Source: Antedon mediterranea (Eukaryota; Echinodermata; Crinoidea; Comatulida; Antedonidae). Taken from it: 64,000 nucleotides of DNA. A program made the translations under genes and the position numbers. The DNA lies in the NCBI RefSeq assembly GCF_964355755.1, contig NC_092670.1, positions 12,397,201 to 12,461,200 on the forward strand, read 5' to 3'. This document shows, one piece after another, positions 13,313 through 25,000 of this stretch. Position 1 is the stretch's first letter. Every line of letters begins with the position of its first letter. The notes beneath the pieces are model-generated. The model was not told where the DNA came from. It did not search any database and saw only the letters and a list, made by a program, of their open reading frames with translations.

Positions 13313-14318
13313 CTGCTGCCAAGAAAATACCGTATTTTATACGGTATTTTGTGAATACCGTATAGGCCTATAGACCGTATTTTTTTGGCTGCAGAAACTG
13401 CGCTCATAAAAAAATACCGTATTTTGTATACCGTATTTTCCCCACAAAATTTGTGGATAAAATACGGTATTTACAAATTTATACCGTATTTTTTGTAACT
13501 TTGGCCCTGTTTCTGCTGCCAACTAAATACCGTATATTATACGGTATTTTTTGAATACCGTATATATACGGTATATTTTTGGCAGCAGAAACTGCGCTCA
13601 TAAAAAATATACCGTATTTTGTATACCGTATTTTCCCCACAAAATTTAAATACGGTATTTACAAATTTATACCGTATTTTTTGTACCCGTTTCTGCTGCC
13701 AATAAAAAATACCGTATTTTTTTTTTTACATGACAAAAGGTCACCATTCGTGTTTTTATTTTCTGTCGCTGTTAGCTGCTTTACACACATGTATAGATAT
13801 ATTCGGCGAAATTGTGGAGCGAATACGTCACAGTTTTACTAAATAAATGTGTGTGGGGAAGCTAAAATGTCTGACCAACTAAAAGGTAATAAAAGGGACA
13901 ACCACATTTATAAAGACATTTCTAAAAAAATAAAGCAGGAGTATGGAATAAACTTGTCTCCAAAGCAAGTAAACTCAAAGCTGAAGAGCCTGCGAAAGCA
14001 GTACAACATTGCAAAATACAATAACTCGGGGAGGGAACGAATTAATTGTCCCCATTACGATGTTTTCTGTGCTCTCACAACATCTCTATCACTAGGGCTA
14101 GGCTGTTGAAAGTGAGACGTAAAACTTCCTTTATTTCGACTTTTAATTATCGATCAAATAAATGAATGGCAATTTGGGTAAAAAAGATGAAATTTAACAC
14201 GACCACCCAAGAAGTATTGTTAGCAGAAACGGGGTACTAAAAAATACGGTATAAAAAATACCGTATTTTATACCGTATTTTTATACCGTATTTTGAGCAG
14301 TTGCAGCAGAAACAGGCC
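13313..14318. mobile_element. Harbinger-like element with ATACCGTAT iterons
   Basis: The element is bounded by GGCCCTGTTTCTGCTGCC at 13313 and its near reverse complement, GCAGCAGAAACAGGCC, ending near 14318. The terminus is repeated at 13503, and an inner pair (GTACCCGTTTCTGCT at about 13684, AGCAGAAACGGGGTAC at about 14223) suggests a nested or duplicated insertion. Both ends are packed with palindromic AATACCGTATTTTATACGGTATT-type motifs. The interior carries a Myb/SANT-like ORF, the typical second protein of PIF/Harbinger transposons. No DDE transposase is present, so it is non-autonomous. It is inserted in a satellite monomer after CCCTGTG. Confidence 0.6.
13849..14109 (+). CDS. Myb/SANT-like DNA-binding ORF of the transposon
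   Basis: An 86-codon ORF ending in TGA inside the Harbinger-like element. Residues about 17-70 read as a trihelical Myb/SANT or MADF-type fold: IYKDISKKIKQEYGINLSP, then KQVNSKLKSLRKQYNIAK, then a loop with SGRERINCPHYD. The spacing of the Q-V-x-x-K-L...L...Y core and the CP-(Y/H)-Y-D ending is what I recall of Harbinger-associated Myb proteins, which bind the subterminal repeats with the transposase. The normal first-helix tryptophan is not visible, and the ORF is shorter than the usual 200-plus residues, so it is probably truncated. A second Met at 13867 is another possible start. Confidence 0.4.
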   Translation: MCGEAKMSDQLKGNKRDNHIYKDISKKIKQEYGINLSPKQVNSKLKSLRKQYNIAKYNNSGRERINCPHYDVFCALTTSLSLGLGC

Positions 14319-15156
14319 CTTTGATGAAAAATAATTGTTTTTAATAGCTGAACACCGGTTGAGCTCAAGTACAGCATCATAATGTTGAAGACAGGCTGAT
14401 TTTCTTTAAAAAAAAAAACTATTTCGATAGATTTAATAAACGTTTATACAATTGTATTGATTTGCGATGAATGGAACATTCCAATCCCTCAGTCTGTCAG
14501 TTTGGTTTAACACAAGTAGGTAAATTTATGAGCCCTTAAGTATAACACATAAATTTATGGGCCCTTAGAGAATAAACTTGCAATAGTGGGACAATACTGT
14601 ACTGTAAATATATATTAACCATTTTCTGTCGTCATTTGCATCGAAAATTTGCTTCTCAACGTTTGTATTATAATTAATAACTATAAAAAATATAAACGTC
14701 GTAGTGGTGTATTGTTACATACTTTACTATTTCAATTGACTATAAAAGGGACAGTTTTAACAAAGTATTAAATCGCAATTGTTTTACTGTATTTAGTGGT
14801 ATATTAAATATTTATAGGCCTATAAAACATGAAACAATATTTCGTTACTTCACATCCTCTTCCCAATCCCTAAACATAGGCCTACATACAAAACACACAT
14901 TTGGTTTATTTTAAGTCCAAAATTTGGACTCATTTTATGACAAGTTTCTCTTTCGGAAGTAATACCCAGGGTGCTAATTTTAGTTGACTACATAAATCAT
15001 CGTGTCTATTTATTCGTTTTCTGACAATGTATTAGTCCGGTAGTACGTACATTATTTTAAAGTCGCCAGTTTTTTTACGCTGAAATTACTGTGTATTCCA
15101 GAACCATTGTGGACACGCCTCAGATGGTACGCGAGCGAAGCGAGCGTACAATCTAG
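14319..15156 (+). mobile_element. Helitron-like element HLE-1, 3' end intact
   Basis: The 3' end is a hairpin, GTACGC...GCGTAC (15127-15149) with inner GAGCGAAGCGA, then AAT and CTAG at 15153-15156 followed by TT. The sequence also exists as an inverted copy at about 54236-54990, so it is a dispersed mobile unit: shared stretches include the AATAGCTGAACACCGGTTGA region and AACCATTGTGGACACG. The 5' border is obscured by the adjoining Harbinger-like element. No ORF of note. Hairpin plus CTAG is the expected form of a Helitron 3' end; family assignment is by terminus only. Confidence 0.55.
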
Positions 15157-18100
15157 TTAAATATAATTTATCCTATCTAAATTGATTTAAACATGTTCCC
15201 TGTGATGAATAATATCATATTCACTCAATAAAAATGTATTTAAAGGTACATTTGAGCATTTACAGGATTTTTTCTTGAGAGCGTGTTTTTTGTTGAACAC
15301 GTATTTAATTGCTTTAAATATAATTTTTCTTATCTAAATTGATTTAAGCATGTTCCCTGTGATGAATAATATCATATTCACTCAATAAAAATGTATTTAA
15401 AGGTACATTTGAGCATTTACAGGATTTTTTCTTGAGAGCGTGTTTTTTGTTGAACACGTATTTAATTGCTTTAAATATAATTTTTCTTATCTAAATTGAT
15501 ATAAACATGTTCCCTGTGATGAATAATATCATATTCACTCAATAAAAATGTATTTAAAGGTACATTTGAGCATTTACAGGATTTTTTCTTGAGAGCGTGT
15601 TTTTTGTTGAACACGTATTTAATTGCTTTAAATATAATTTTACTTATCTAAATTGATATAAACATGTTCCCTGTGATGAATAATATCGTATTCACTCATT
15701 AAATATTTATTTAAAGGTACATTTGAGCATTTACAGGATTTTTTCTTGAGAGCGTGTTTTTTGTTGAACACGTATTCAATTGCTTTAAATATAATTTTTC
15801 TTATCTAAATTGATATAAACATGTTCCCTGTGATGAATGATATCATATTCACTCATTAAATATTTATTTAAAGGTACATTTGAGCATTTACAGGATTTTT
15901 TCTTGAGAGTGTGTTTTTTGTTGAACACGTATTTAATTGCTTTAAATATAATTTTTCTTATCTAAATTGATATAAACATGTTCCCTGTGATGAATAATAT
16001 CATATTCACTCATTAAATATTTATTTAAAGGTACATTTGAGCATTTACAGGATTTTTTCTTGAGAGCGTGTTTTTTGTTGAACACATATTTAATTGCTTT
16101 AAATATAATTTTTCTTATCTAAATTGATATAAACATGTTCCCTGTGATGAATAATATCGTATTCACTCATTAAATATTTATTTAAAGGTACATTTGAGCA
16201 TTTACAGGATTTTTTCTTGAGAGTGTGTTTTTTGTTGAACACGTATTTAATTGCTTTAAATATAATTTAACTTATCTAAATTGATATAAACATGTTCCCT
16301 GTGATGAATAATATCGTATTCACTCATTAAATATTTATTTAAAGGTACATTTGAGCATTTACAGGATTTTTTCTTGAGAGCGTGTTTTTTGTTGAACACG
16401 TATTCAATTGCTTTAAATATAATTTTTCTTATCTAAATTAATATAAACATGTTCCCTGTGATGAATAATATCATATTCACTAAATAAAAATGTATTTAAA
16501 GGTACATTTGAGCATTTACAGGATTTTTTCTTGAGAGCGTGTTTTTTGTTGAACACGTATTTAATTGCTTTAAATATAATTTAACTTATCTAAATTGATA
16601 TAAACATGTTCCCTGTGATGAATAATATCATATTCACTCAATAAAAATGTATTTAAAGGTACATTTGAGCATTTACAGGATTTTTTCTTGAGAGCGTGTT
16701 TTTTGTTGAAAACGTATTCAATTGCTTTAAATATAATTTTTCTTATCTAAATTGATATATACATGTTCCCTGTGATGAATAATATCATATTCACTCAATC
16801 AAAATGTATTTAAAGGTACATTTAAGTATTTACAGGATTTTTTCTTGAGAGCGTGTTTTTTGTTGAACACGTATTTAATTGCTTTAAATATAATTTAACT
16901 TATCTAAATTGATATAAACATGTTCCCTGTGATGAATAATATCGTATTCACTCATTAAATATTTATTTAAAGGTACATTTGAGCATTTACAGGATTTTTT
17001 CTTGAGAGCGTGTTTTTTGTTGAACACGTATTTAATTGCTTTAAATATAATTTAACTTATCCAAATTGATATAAACATGTTCCCTGTGATGAATAATATC
17101 GTATTCACTCATTAAATATTTATTTAAAGGTACATTTGAGCGTTTACAGGATTTTTTCTTGAGAGTGTGTTTTTTGTTGAACACGTATTTAATTGCTTTA
17201 AATATAATTTAACTTATCTAAATTGATATAAACATGTTCCCTGTGATGAATAATATCGTATTCACTCATTAAATATTTATTTAAAGGTACATTTGAGCAT
17301 TTACAGGATTTTTTTCTTGAGAACGTGTTTTTTATTGAACACGTATTCAATTGCTTTAAATATAATTTTTCTTATCTAAATTGATATAAGCATGTTCCCT
17401 GTGATGAATAACATCATATTCACTCAATAAAAATGTATTTAAAGGTACATTTGAGCATTTACAGGATTTTTTCTTGAGAGTGTGTTTTTTGTTGAACACG
17501 TATTTAATTGCTTTAAATATAATTTAACTTATCTAAATTGATATAAACATGTTCCCTGTGATGAATAATATCATATTCACTCATTAAATATTTATTTAAA
17601 GGTACATTTGAGCATTTACAGGATTTTTTCTTGAGAGCGTGTTTTTTATTGAACACGTATTCAATTGTTTTAAATATAATTTTTCTTATCTAAATTGATA
17701 TAAGCATGTTCCCTGTGATGAATAACATCATATTCACTCAATAAAAATGTATTTAAAGGTACATTTGAGCATTTACAGGATTTTTTCTTGAGAGTGTGTT
17801 TTTTGTTGAACACGTATTTAATTGCTTTAAATATAATTTAACTTATCTAAATTGATATAAACATGTTCCCTGTGATGAATAATATCATATTCACTCATTA
17901 AATATTTATTTAAAGGTACATTTGAGCATTTACAGGATTTTTTCTTGAGAGCGTGTTTTTTATTGAAGACGTATTCAATTGCTTTAAATATAATTTTTCT
18001 TATCTAAATTGATATAAACATGTTCCCTGTGATGAATAACATCATATTCACTCATTAAATATTTATTTAAAGGTACATTTGAGCATTTACAGGATTTTTT

Positions 18101-20339
18101 CTTGAGAGCGTGTTTTTTGTTGAACACGTATTTAATTGCTTTAAATATAATTTAACTTATCTAAATTGATATAAACATGTTCCCTGTGATGAATAATATC
18201 ATATTCACTCAATAAAAATGTATTTAAAGGTACATTTGAGCATTTACAGGATTTTTTCTTGAGAGTGTGTTTTTTGTTGAACACGTATTTAATTGCTTTA
18301 AATATAATTTAACTTATCTAAATTGATATAAACATGTTCCCTGTGATGAATAACATCATATTCACTCAATAAAAATGTATTTAAAGGTACATTTGAGCAT
18401 TTACAGGATTTTTTCTTGAGAGCGTGTTTTTTGTTGAACACGTATTTAATTGCTTTAAATATAATTTTTCTTATCTAAATTGATATAAACATGTTCCCTG
18501 TGATGAATGATATCATATTCACTCAATAAAAATGTATTTAAAGGTACATTTGAGCATTTACAGGATTTTTTCTTGAGAGCGTGTTTTTTGTTGAACACGT
18601 ATTTAATTGCTTTAAATATAATTTAACTTATCTAAATTGATATAAACATGTTCCCTGTGATGAATAATATCGTATTCACTCATTAAATATTTATTTAAAG
18701 GTACATTTGAGCATTTACAGGATTTTTTCTTGAGAGCGTGTTTTTTGTTGAACACGTATTTAATTGCTTTAAATATAATTTAACTTATCTAAATTGATAT
18801 AAACATGTTCCCTGTGATGAATAATATCGTATTCACTCATTAAATATTTATTTAAAGGTACATTTGAGCATTTACAGGATTTTTTCTTGAGAGTGTGTTT
18901 TTTGTTGAACACGTATTTAATTGCTTTAAATATAATTTAACTTATCTAAATTGATATAAACATGTTCCCTGTGATGAATAATATCGTATTCACTCATTAA
19001 ATATTTATTTAAAGGTACATTTGAGCATTTACAGGATTTTTTCTTGAGAGCGTGTTTTTTGTTGAACACGTATTTAATTGCTTTAAATATAATTTAACTT
19101 ATCTAAATTGATATAAACATGTTCCCTGTGATGAATAATATCGTATTCACTCATTAAATATTTATTTAAAGGTACATTTGAGCATTTACAGGATTTTTTC
19201 TTGAGAGTTTGTTTTTTGTTGAACACGTATTTAATTGCTTTAAATATAATTTTTCTTATCTAAATTGATATAAACATGTTCCCTGTGATGAATAATATCG
19301 TATTCACTCATTAAATATTTATTTAAAGGTACATTTGAGCATTTACAGGATTTTTTCTTGAGAGTGTGTTTTTTGTTGAACACGTATTTAATTGCTTTAA
19401 ATATAATTTTTCTTATCTAAATTGATATAAACATGTTCCCTGTGATGAATAATATCGTATTCACTCATTAAATATTTATTTAAAGGTACATTTGAGCATT
19501 TACAGGATTTTTTCTTGAGAGTGTGTTTTTTGTTGAACACGTATTTAATTGCTTTAAATATAATTTTTCTTATCTAAATTGATATAAACATGTTCCCTGT
19601 GATGAATAATATCGTATTCACTCATTAAATATTTATTTAAAGGTACATTTGAGCATTTACAGGATTTTTTCTTGAGAGTGTGTTTTTTGTTGAACACGTA
19701 TTTAATTGCTTTAAATATAATTTTTCTTATCTAAATTGATATAAACATGTTCCCTGTGATGAATAATATCGTATTCACTCATTAAATATTTATTTAAAGG
19801 TACATTTGAGCATTTACAGGATTTTTTCTTGAGAGCGTGTTTTTTGTTGAACACGTATTTAATTGCTTTAAATATAATTTAACTTATCTAAATTGATATA
19901 AACATGTTCCCTGTGATGAATAATATCATATTCACTCATTAAATATTTATTTAAAGGTACATTTGAGCATTTACAGGATTTTTTCTTGAGAGCGTGTTTT
20001 TTGTTGAACACATATTTAATTGCTTTAAATATAATTTTTCTTATCTAAATTGATATAAACATGTTCCCTGTGATGAATAATATCATATTCACTCAATAAA
20101 AATGTATTTAAAGGTACATTTGAGCATTTACAGGATTTTTTTCTTGAGGGCGTGTTTTTTGTTGAACACGTATTTAATTGCTTTAAATATAATTTTTCTT
20201 ATCTAAATTAATATAAACATGTTCCCTGTGATGAATAATATCATATTCACTAAATAAAAATGTATTTAAAGGTACATTTGAGCATTTACAGGATTTTTTC
20301 TTGAGAACGTGTTTTTTGTTGAACACGTATTTAATTGCT
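15157..20339. repeat. 157-bp satellite array, 33 monomers
   Basis: The phrase GCTTTAAATATAATTT recurs every 157 bp, measured at 15311, 15468 and 15625, and the length of 5183 bp equals 33 monomers. Monomers are highly similar. Two segments vary between copies: ATTTTTCTTATC versus ATTTAACTTATC, and CAATAAAAATGTATTT versus CATTAAATATTTATTT. Every monomer contains a small palindrome of the form CGTGTT-TTTTGTTG-AACACG. The array starts and ends at the same monomer position (…GCT | TTAAATATAA…), with Helitron-like elements on both sides. No coding potential. Confidence 0.95.
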
Positions 20340-21666
20340 TCTATATATAAATTATGGTTAATTCTGACATAGGCGAGCACAATGCAAAAACTTCTCTACA
20401 AATCTCCGCCTTTGATACCTACCTTATCTATCCGAGATGTACCGCGAAACGTAGATTTGATAACATTAGTGTGCACGCCGACGCTATTGTTCCATATTTA
20501 TATCTTAGGAAGATATTATAAAGAGTTTTTTAACAACATTTATGATTTCAACATTGGATTTTCCTCTCAATTTCAATTCTTCCCGGTCAAAGTAATTTCC
20601 GGGTTTAAGATAAGTTCACCTTAGTTTCAAATATTTTCTCTCATTTATACACAAGGGAGCAGTTAAAATAATAGATTTGACCCTAAAGGTGACTGGAAAC
20701 AGGCACTTTCCATCAATCAATACAGTGTCCCTTTGGAAGACGAAAAAAAAATTGGCCATTAATGATAACCATTTCAGTTTTTTGTTTATTTTAAAACATA
20801 CCACACGTGTGTGAAGGTACAGTAGTTAAATAATAGGAATTATACTGCAAATTAATAAAGATCAAATTAAATATACGCCATAAAGAATCAGAATATATTG
20901 TGGGGAATAGTATTATAAAATTACATAGGGAGATTTGATAAGACATTTTTCGAGTGAAATCCCGATAGCTGAGTTTTATTGAGTAAGCTTGCAGGAATAA
21001 CTGTAGGCTATCTTCCTGTGTCCCGTTAGGACCGAGATGTCTGCCCATGTTGCAAGCCGTAATGTCTTCTTTCTTGGGCCCACTCTGTCACGGCAGTTAG
21101 TTTCAAAAGATGATTAAATTAAATAATGTATTAATAATTATTAGGATGGTATTCATTTGAATAAACGCCTCTCCAATAAAACATCACTTTGAATAATAAC
21201 CCCCCCCCCCCCCCCACAACCCAACTATCTAATAAACGTCCATCCACATATTTATAATAACACAATTATACTATTTGTAGTAGAATTCACCGCACTGTTA
21301 TCTGCAATTTACCAAGCATTTGTTATTCTTTTTTACCACTTTTCATATCTATGAGAGGATTTCATTTGATTATAAATGTTACCATATTATATTAGAACTA
21401 AAAAATTTAACATATATCCCTCGAATAAGCACCTCCCTCAAATGACCTCCGCCTCCCCAAAGGGCCCTACCAAACAATAAAAACTATACTTTAAAATGTT
21501 ATTAATCATCTAAAACACTGTGAAACAAAGTAGTTCAGTTTTACGAATGTCAAGCATTTTCAATAATGGTAACCGACAGAAAATGTATAAGGAGAACATT
21601 ATCATTCCGAGAACCATCGTCTACACTTCCTAGAGGGGGAGCGAGCGAAGCGAGCTCACCCTCTAG
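20340..21666 (+). mobile_element. Helitron-like element HLE-2 with precise borders
   Basis: The flanking satellite gives an exact empty site: left flank ...AATTGCT, right flank TTAAATATAATTT..., which join into the normal monomer. The inserted 1327 bp therefore begins TCTATATATAAATTATGG and ends with a hairpin (about 21635-21661, GGGGGAGC...GCTCACCC around GAGCGAAGCGA) and CTAG at 21663-21666. There is no target duplication and insertion was between two T residues. TC at the 5' end, hairpin plus CTAG at the 3' end and no duplication are the known Helitron hallmarks. A poly-C run lies at about 21200-21217. No Rep/helicase ORF, so it is non-autonomous. The internal ORFs at 20183-21048 show no domain. 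Confidence 0.75.
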
Positions 21667-21985
21667 TTAAATATAATTTAACTTATCTAAATTGATATAA
21701 ACATGTTCCCTGTGATGAATAATATCATATTCACTCAATAAAAATGTATTTAAAGGTACATTTGAGCATTTACAGGATTTTTTCTTGAGAGCGTGTTTTT
21801 TGTTGAAAACGTATTCAATTGCTTTAAATATATTTTTTCTTATCTAAATTGATATATACATGTTCCCTGTGATGAATAATATCATATTCACTCAATCAAA
21901 ATGTATTTAAAGGTACATTTAAGTATTTACAGAAATTTCCCGTGAGAGCGTGTTTTTATATAAACAGTATTTGTTTATTTTAAAT
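21667..21985. repeat. 157-bp satellite, right-edge monomers
   Basis: Two monomers continue in phase after HLE-2 (TTAAATATAATTTAACTT...). Similarity fades from about 21930 (AGAAATTTCCCGTGAGAGCG), mirroring the degenerate left edge at 13095. Confidence 0.85.
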
Positions 21986-22030
21986 CTACTTTGATATTAA
22001 TGTATACATGTATTATCATATCCCGTCCAG

Positions 22031-25000
22031 GTGTAGTCGTATTAGATATACAACATGCTATTAACAGCGTTGAGCGATGCACAGAAAATATTCACCCAGG
22101 ATGTTTTGGATGGCATTGTTCAATGTGTTCGTATACTAACCTGAGATGGAGAGTTAAGAACCATATTAAAAGCGTTCACTGGGGTTCTCGGGTTGAGTTC
22201 GGTGGTAAGTAACATTATTGTTCTTGACCTTAAGTAGGAAAAAGATTGTGTGCGTTTCAAAGGCATGTATTGCACTTTATTGTAGTACAACGTATTAATG
22301 ATAATTAATTGATATATCCACTTACATTTGCAGATTTTCATTCTCTTCTATGTAAGTGTAAATCTGACATACGGACGCACTGGCACTGTCCGCTTTGCTT
22401 GCCAACGTACCGTGCATTCATAAAGCCAGGTCATCTACAAATGCACATAATTCGTTCTCATAGACCAGAAAGCGAGGTAAAGAGATTTGCTTTTGGTAAA
22501 TTAGTATACACATCGGTCACTAAAAAAACTGAAGATAGCCAAAGATGCTTGTTTGAAAAAGATGCACCGGTAGAAGAATCGTTTCTAAAGGAGAACGTTT
22601 GCGATGCCATAGCCCCAAAACAACCGTCATCCGTGAAAGAAGTTGCTTGTGATGACTGTGGTAAAATAATGTTTAAAAAAAATTTGAAAGTACATCGTGA
22701 AAGAGCTCATGATAAGAGACCGAATCACCATTTAGCCCTTCTGTCAACTGTATGTGTTGACCAAGATGAAGGCATTTTTTCCGTTAAAAAAAATGAGAAA
22801 TCTGGTCATCACATCCATGTCGCAAAAAGAACAATTGCCGGGAAAGATATGCCAATGAATCTGTTTTGTGAGGTGGAGAAATGTATGATGTCAGCAAATC
22901 TCGCTCGTCACAGTGGTATAACATCATTCGAATGCGTACACCTTCTATCGGTTGCTGGCAGCGAACCTTATCGACAGCAAAACATACTAAATGAGAACAA
23001 GTTACAAGAGCTATCTCAACTACATTCAAAAGAAACATTGGATGCTGCAGCTTCCTTGAACAAAGCAGCCAGAATATGTGAGAAATGCAGCGTATATCCA
23101 ATTTCAGAGCTGATAGAAGATAACCCTTTTTTGTTTTTTTTTCAGTTTATTGCCCTACAGTAAGCTACTACAGTAGACTGAAAAGAATAATAGTACATTA
23201 TAAGGCGGTTGATAATTCATGGCATTGTAAATGTCCAATGGGTGAGCGGTCATGTATACATAAAGTCCTGTCAAAGTGGTACCTGCTAGAAAGTGCTCCG
23301 GAACTGTTGAAAAAAACTCCGATCACAACAACGCAAACGTCAAAACCAAGAACCAACATTTATCCTCCATCAGATGCAACGAAAAGAAACATGGTATCCT
23401 ACTGGTTAAACAATACCAGCAAAAGAATACCCTATCCCGTTCCAAAGGAGATTACACAAATCAACGTACATTCCCTTGGATTGGACTTTATACCGACAGA
23501 AGTAAGATGTACAGAGTGTCCAGGGAACCCAATGCTTGGACCACCGAAACTCATAACACGACACGCTGCAATCATTACCATGCATGGAATTAATAAAAGT
23601 AGGTTTATAGTTACATATCAATATAAATCTGTAATAGAAAAACACCAAATATATTGACATGTTCGAAAGGGATAAGGTATTGTTAAATACAGTATAACAA
23701 TAATAATGTAGTATTAGCAGAACAATACAAATATATAAATTTATTCATTTAAGATGTTAGATTGTACTTCAAACAATGCAACTTGTGTTCATTGACTTAC
23801 CGATACCAAGAGTACACAGACGGAATTCATAATTACAACGACAACTGGTTAATATCCTTGCACCTACTTGTGTTTTTACGCCACAGTCAGATGGTAAGTT
23901 ATCGTTTATCATTATTACCACCACCATCTTCACAACCACAAATAGCATCTATTGTTTTGGCCTACCTCAATTGGTTATAGCGTCGGGTTCGAATCTCGAT
24001 TGGGGCGAAGTATCACCCAGTATGTATCTCTTTTTTTTCAGAGTCACACGGCTGCCGGTAGTGTCCTTAATGCTTTAGAAAACACCATAAACGAAAAACT
24101 ACCATCAAAAGTATTACTACGTGGTTTGGAGCACTTCGAAGCCTTAAGTGACCGGTCTTATAAGTTTACGTGTGTTGCATGTGGTATTCATCCCCCTATC
24201 CTTATAACGGACTTGCAGAAAAAGGCATGTTTTTCATTGGATGGTAAGTTCATGGACTGACTATTCAGTAGGCCTATATCATTAGCAATTTAAAAAAAAT
24301 GTGTGTAATCCCCGCCCAGTCTCATCCCACAAATATAAATGGAGGATACGTATAAGCAATTTAATTCAGATTATTAGAAGTAATACATAGCAAACCACCT
24401 TGAAATTGTAGTTTCAGAGTTGGAGCTGCCGGACCTTACAGATGAGAGCGACTCCGTTGACATTGAAGACTTTTGGACGAACGTAAAAAAAGAGAAGCTG
24501 ATGAATGGGTTACTCACAGGTTAGTGTTTTTTTTTTTAATTGGATAAAATAATCAATGTTTGATGTGCTTATGCATTTACTTTAAACAAGGCCATATAGA
24601 TGGCTGCAGTCGCGTGCTCATTAGTGTTTACCGACCGACCGACCAACCTACCAACTGACAGAAATTACTGAACATGTTTAAAAATGTTGAACTGTTTATA
24701 TTTTTTTAATTTACACGTGCGTAGCCTGTCACTTTTTACGTGTTCGTATAACGTAATTTCGAGTTGAAAAGTAAGTCAAGAAAACAGAAATCGGGCAAAA
24801 AGAGTGCGCAATAACATTTAACGCGCAGTGCGCGCGCAACAATCTGCGCACTCATGGCAATTTTGTAAACGCTTAAAATTGCCTGAAGCGTACTCTTATT
24901 TCATCGAAAATAAATTTTGACAATTTTTAGCGCGCGTACGCACGCGTTACATACGCTACGCACGTAATTGTATTGCCATATGATGATTTATGCCCTGAAA

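Noticed and set aside
15157-20339. Regular repeats of 157 bp that could be mistaken for a CRISPR array
   Set aside because: The whole period is conserved, with no unique spacers, and the context is eukaryotic. It is satellite DNA.
20183-21048. Several ORFs of 60-85 codons in HLE-2
   Set aside because: None shows Rep or helicase motifs, and the first begins within satellite sequence.
23957-24012. tRNA gene
   Set aside because: Box B is good but the anticodon arm is deleted; treated as a SINE-like relic.
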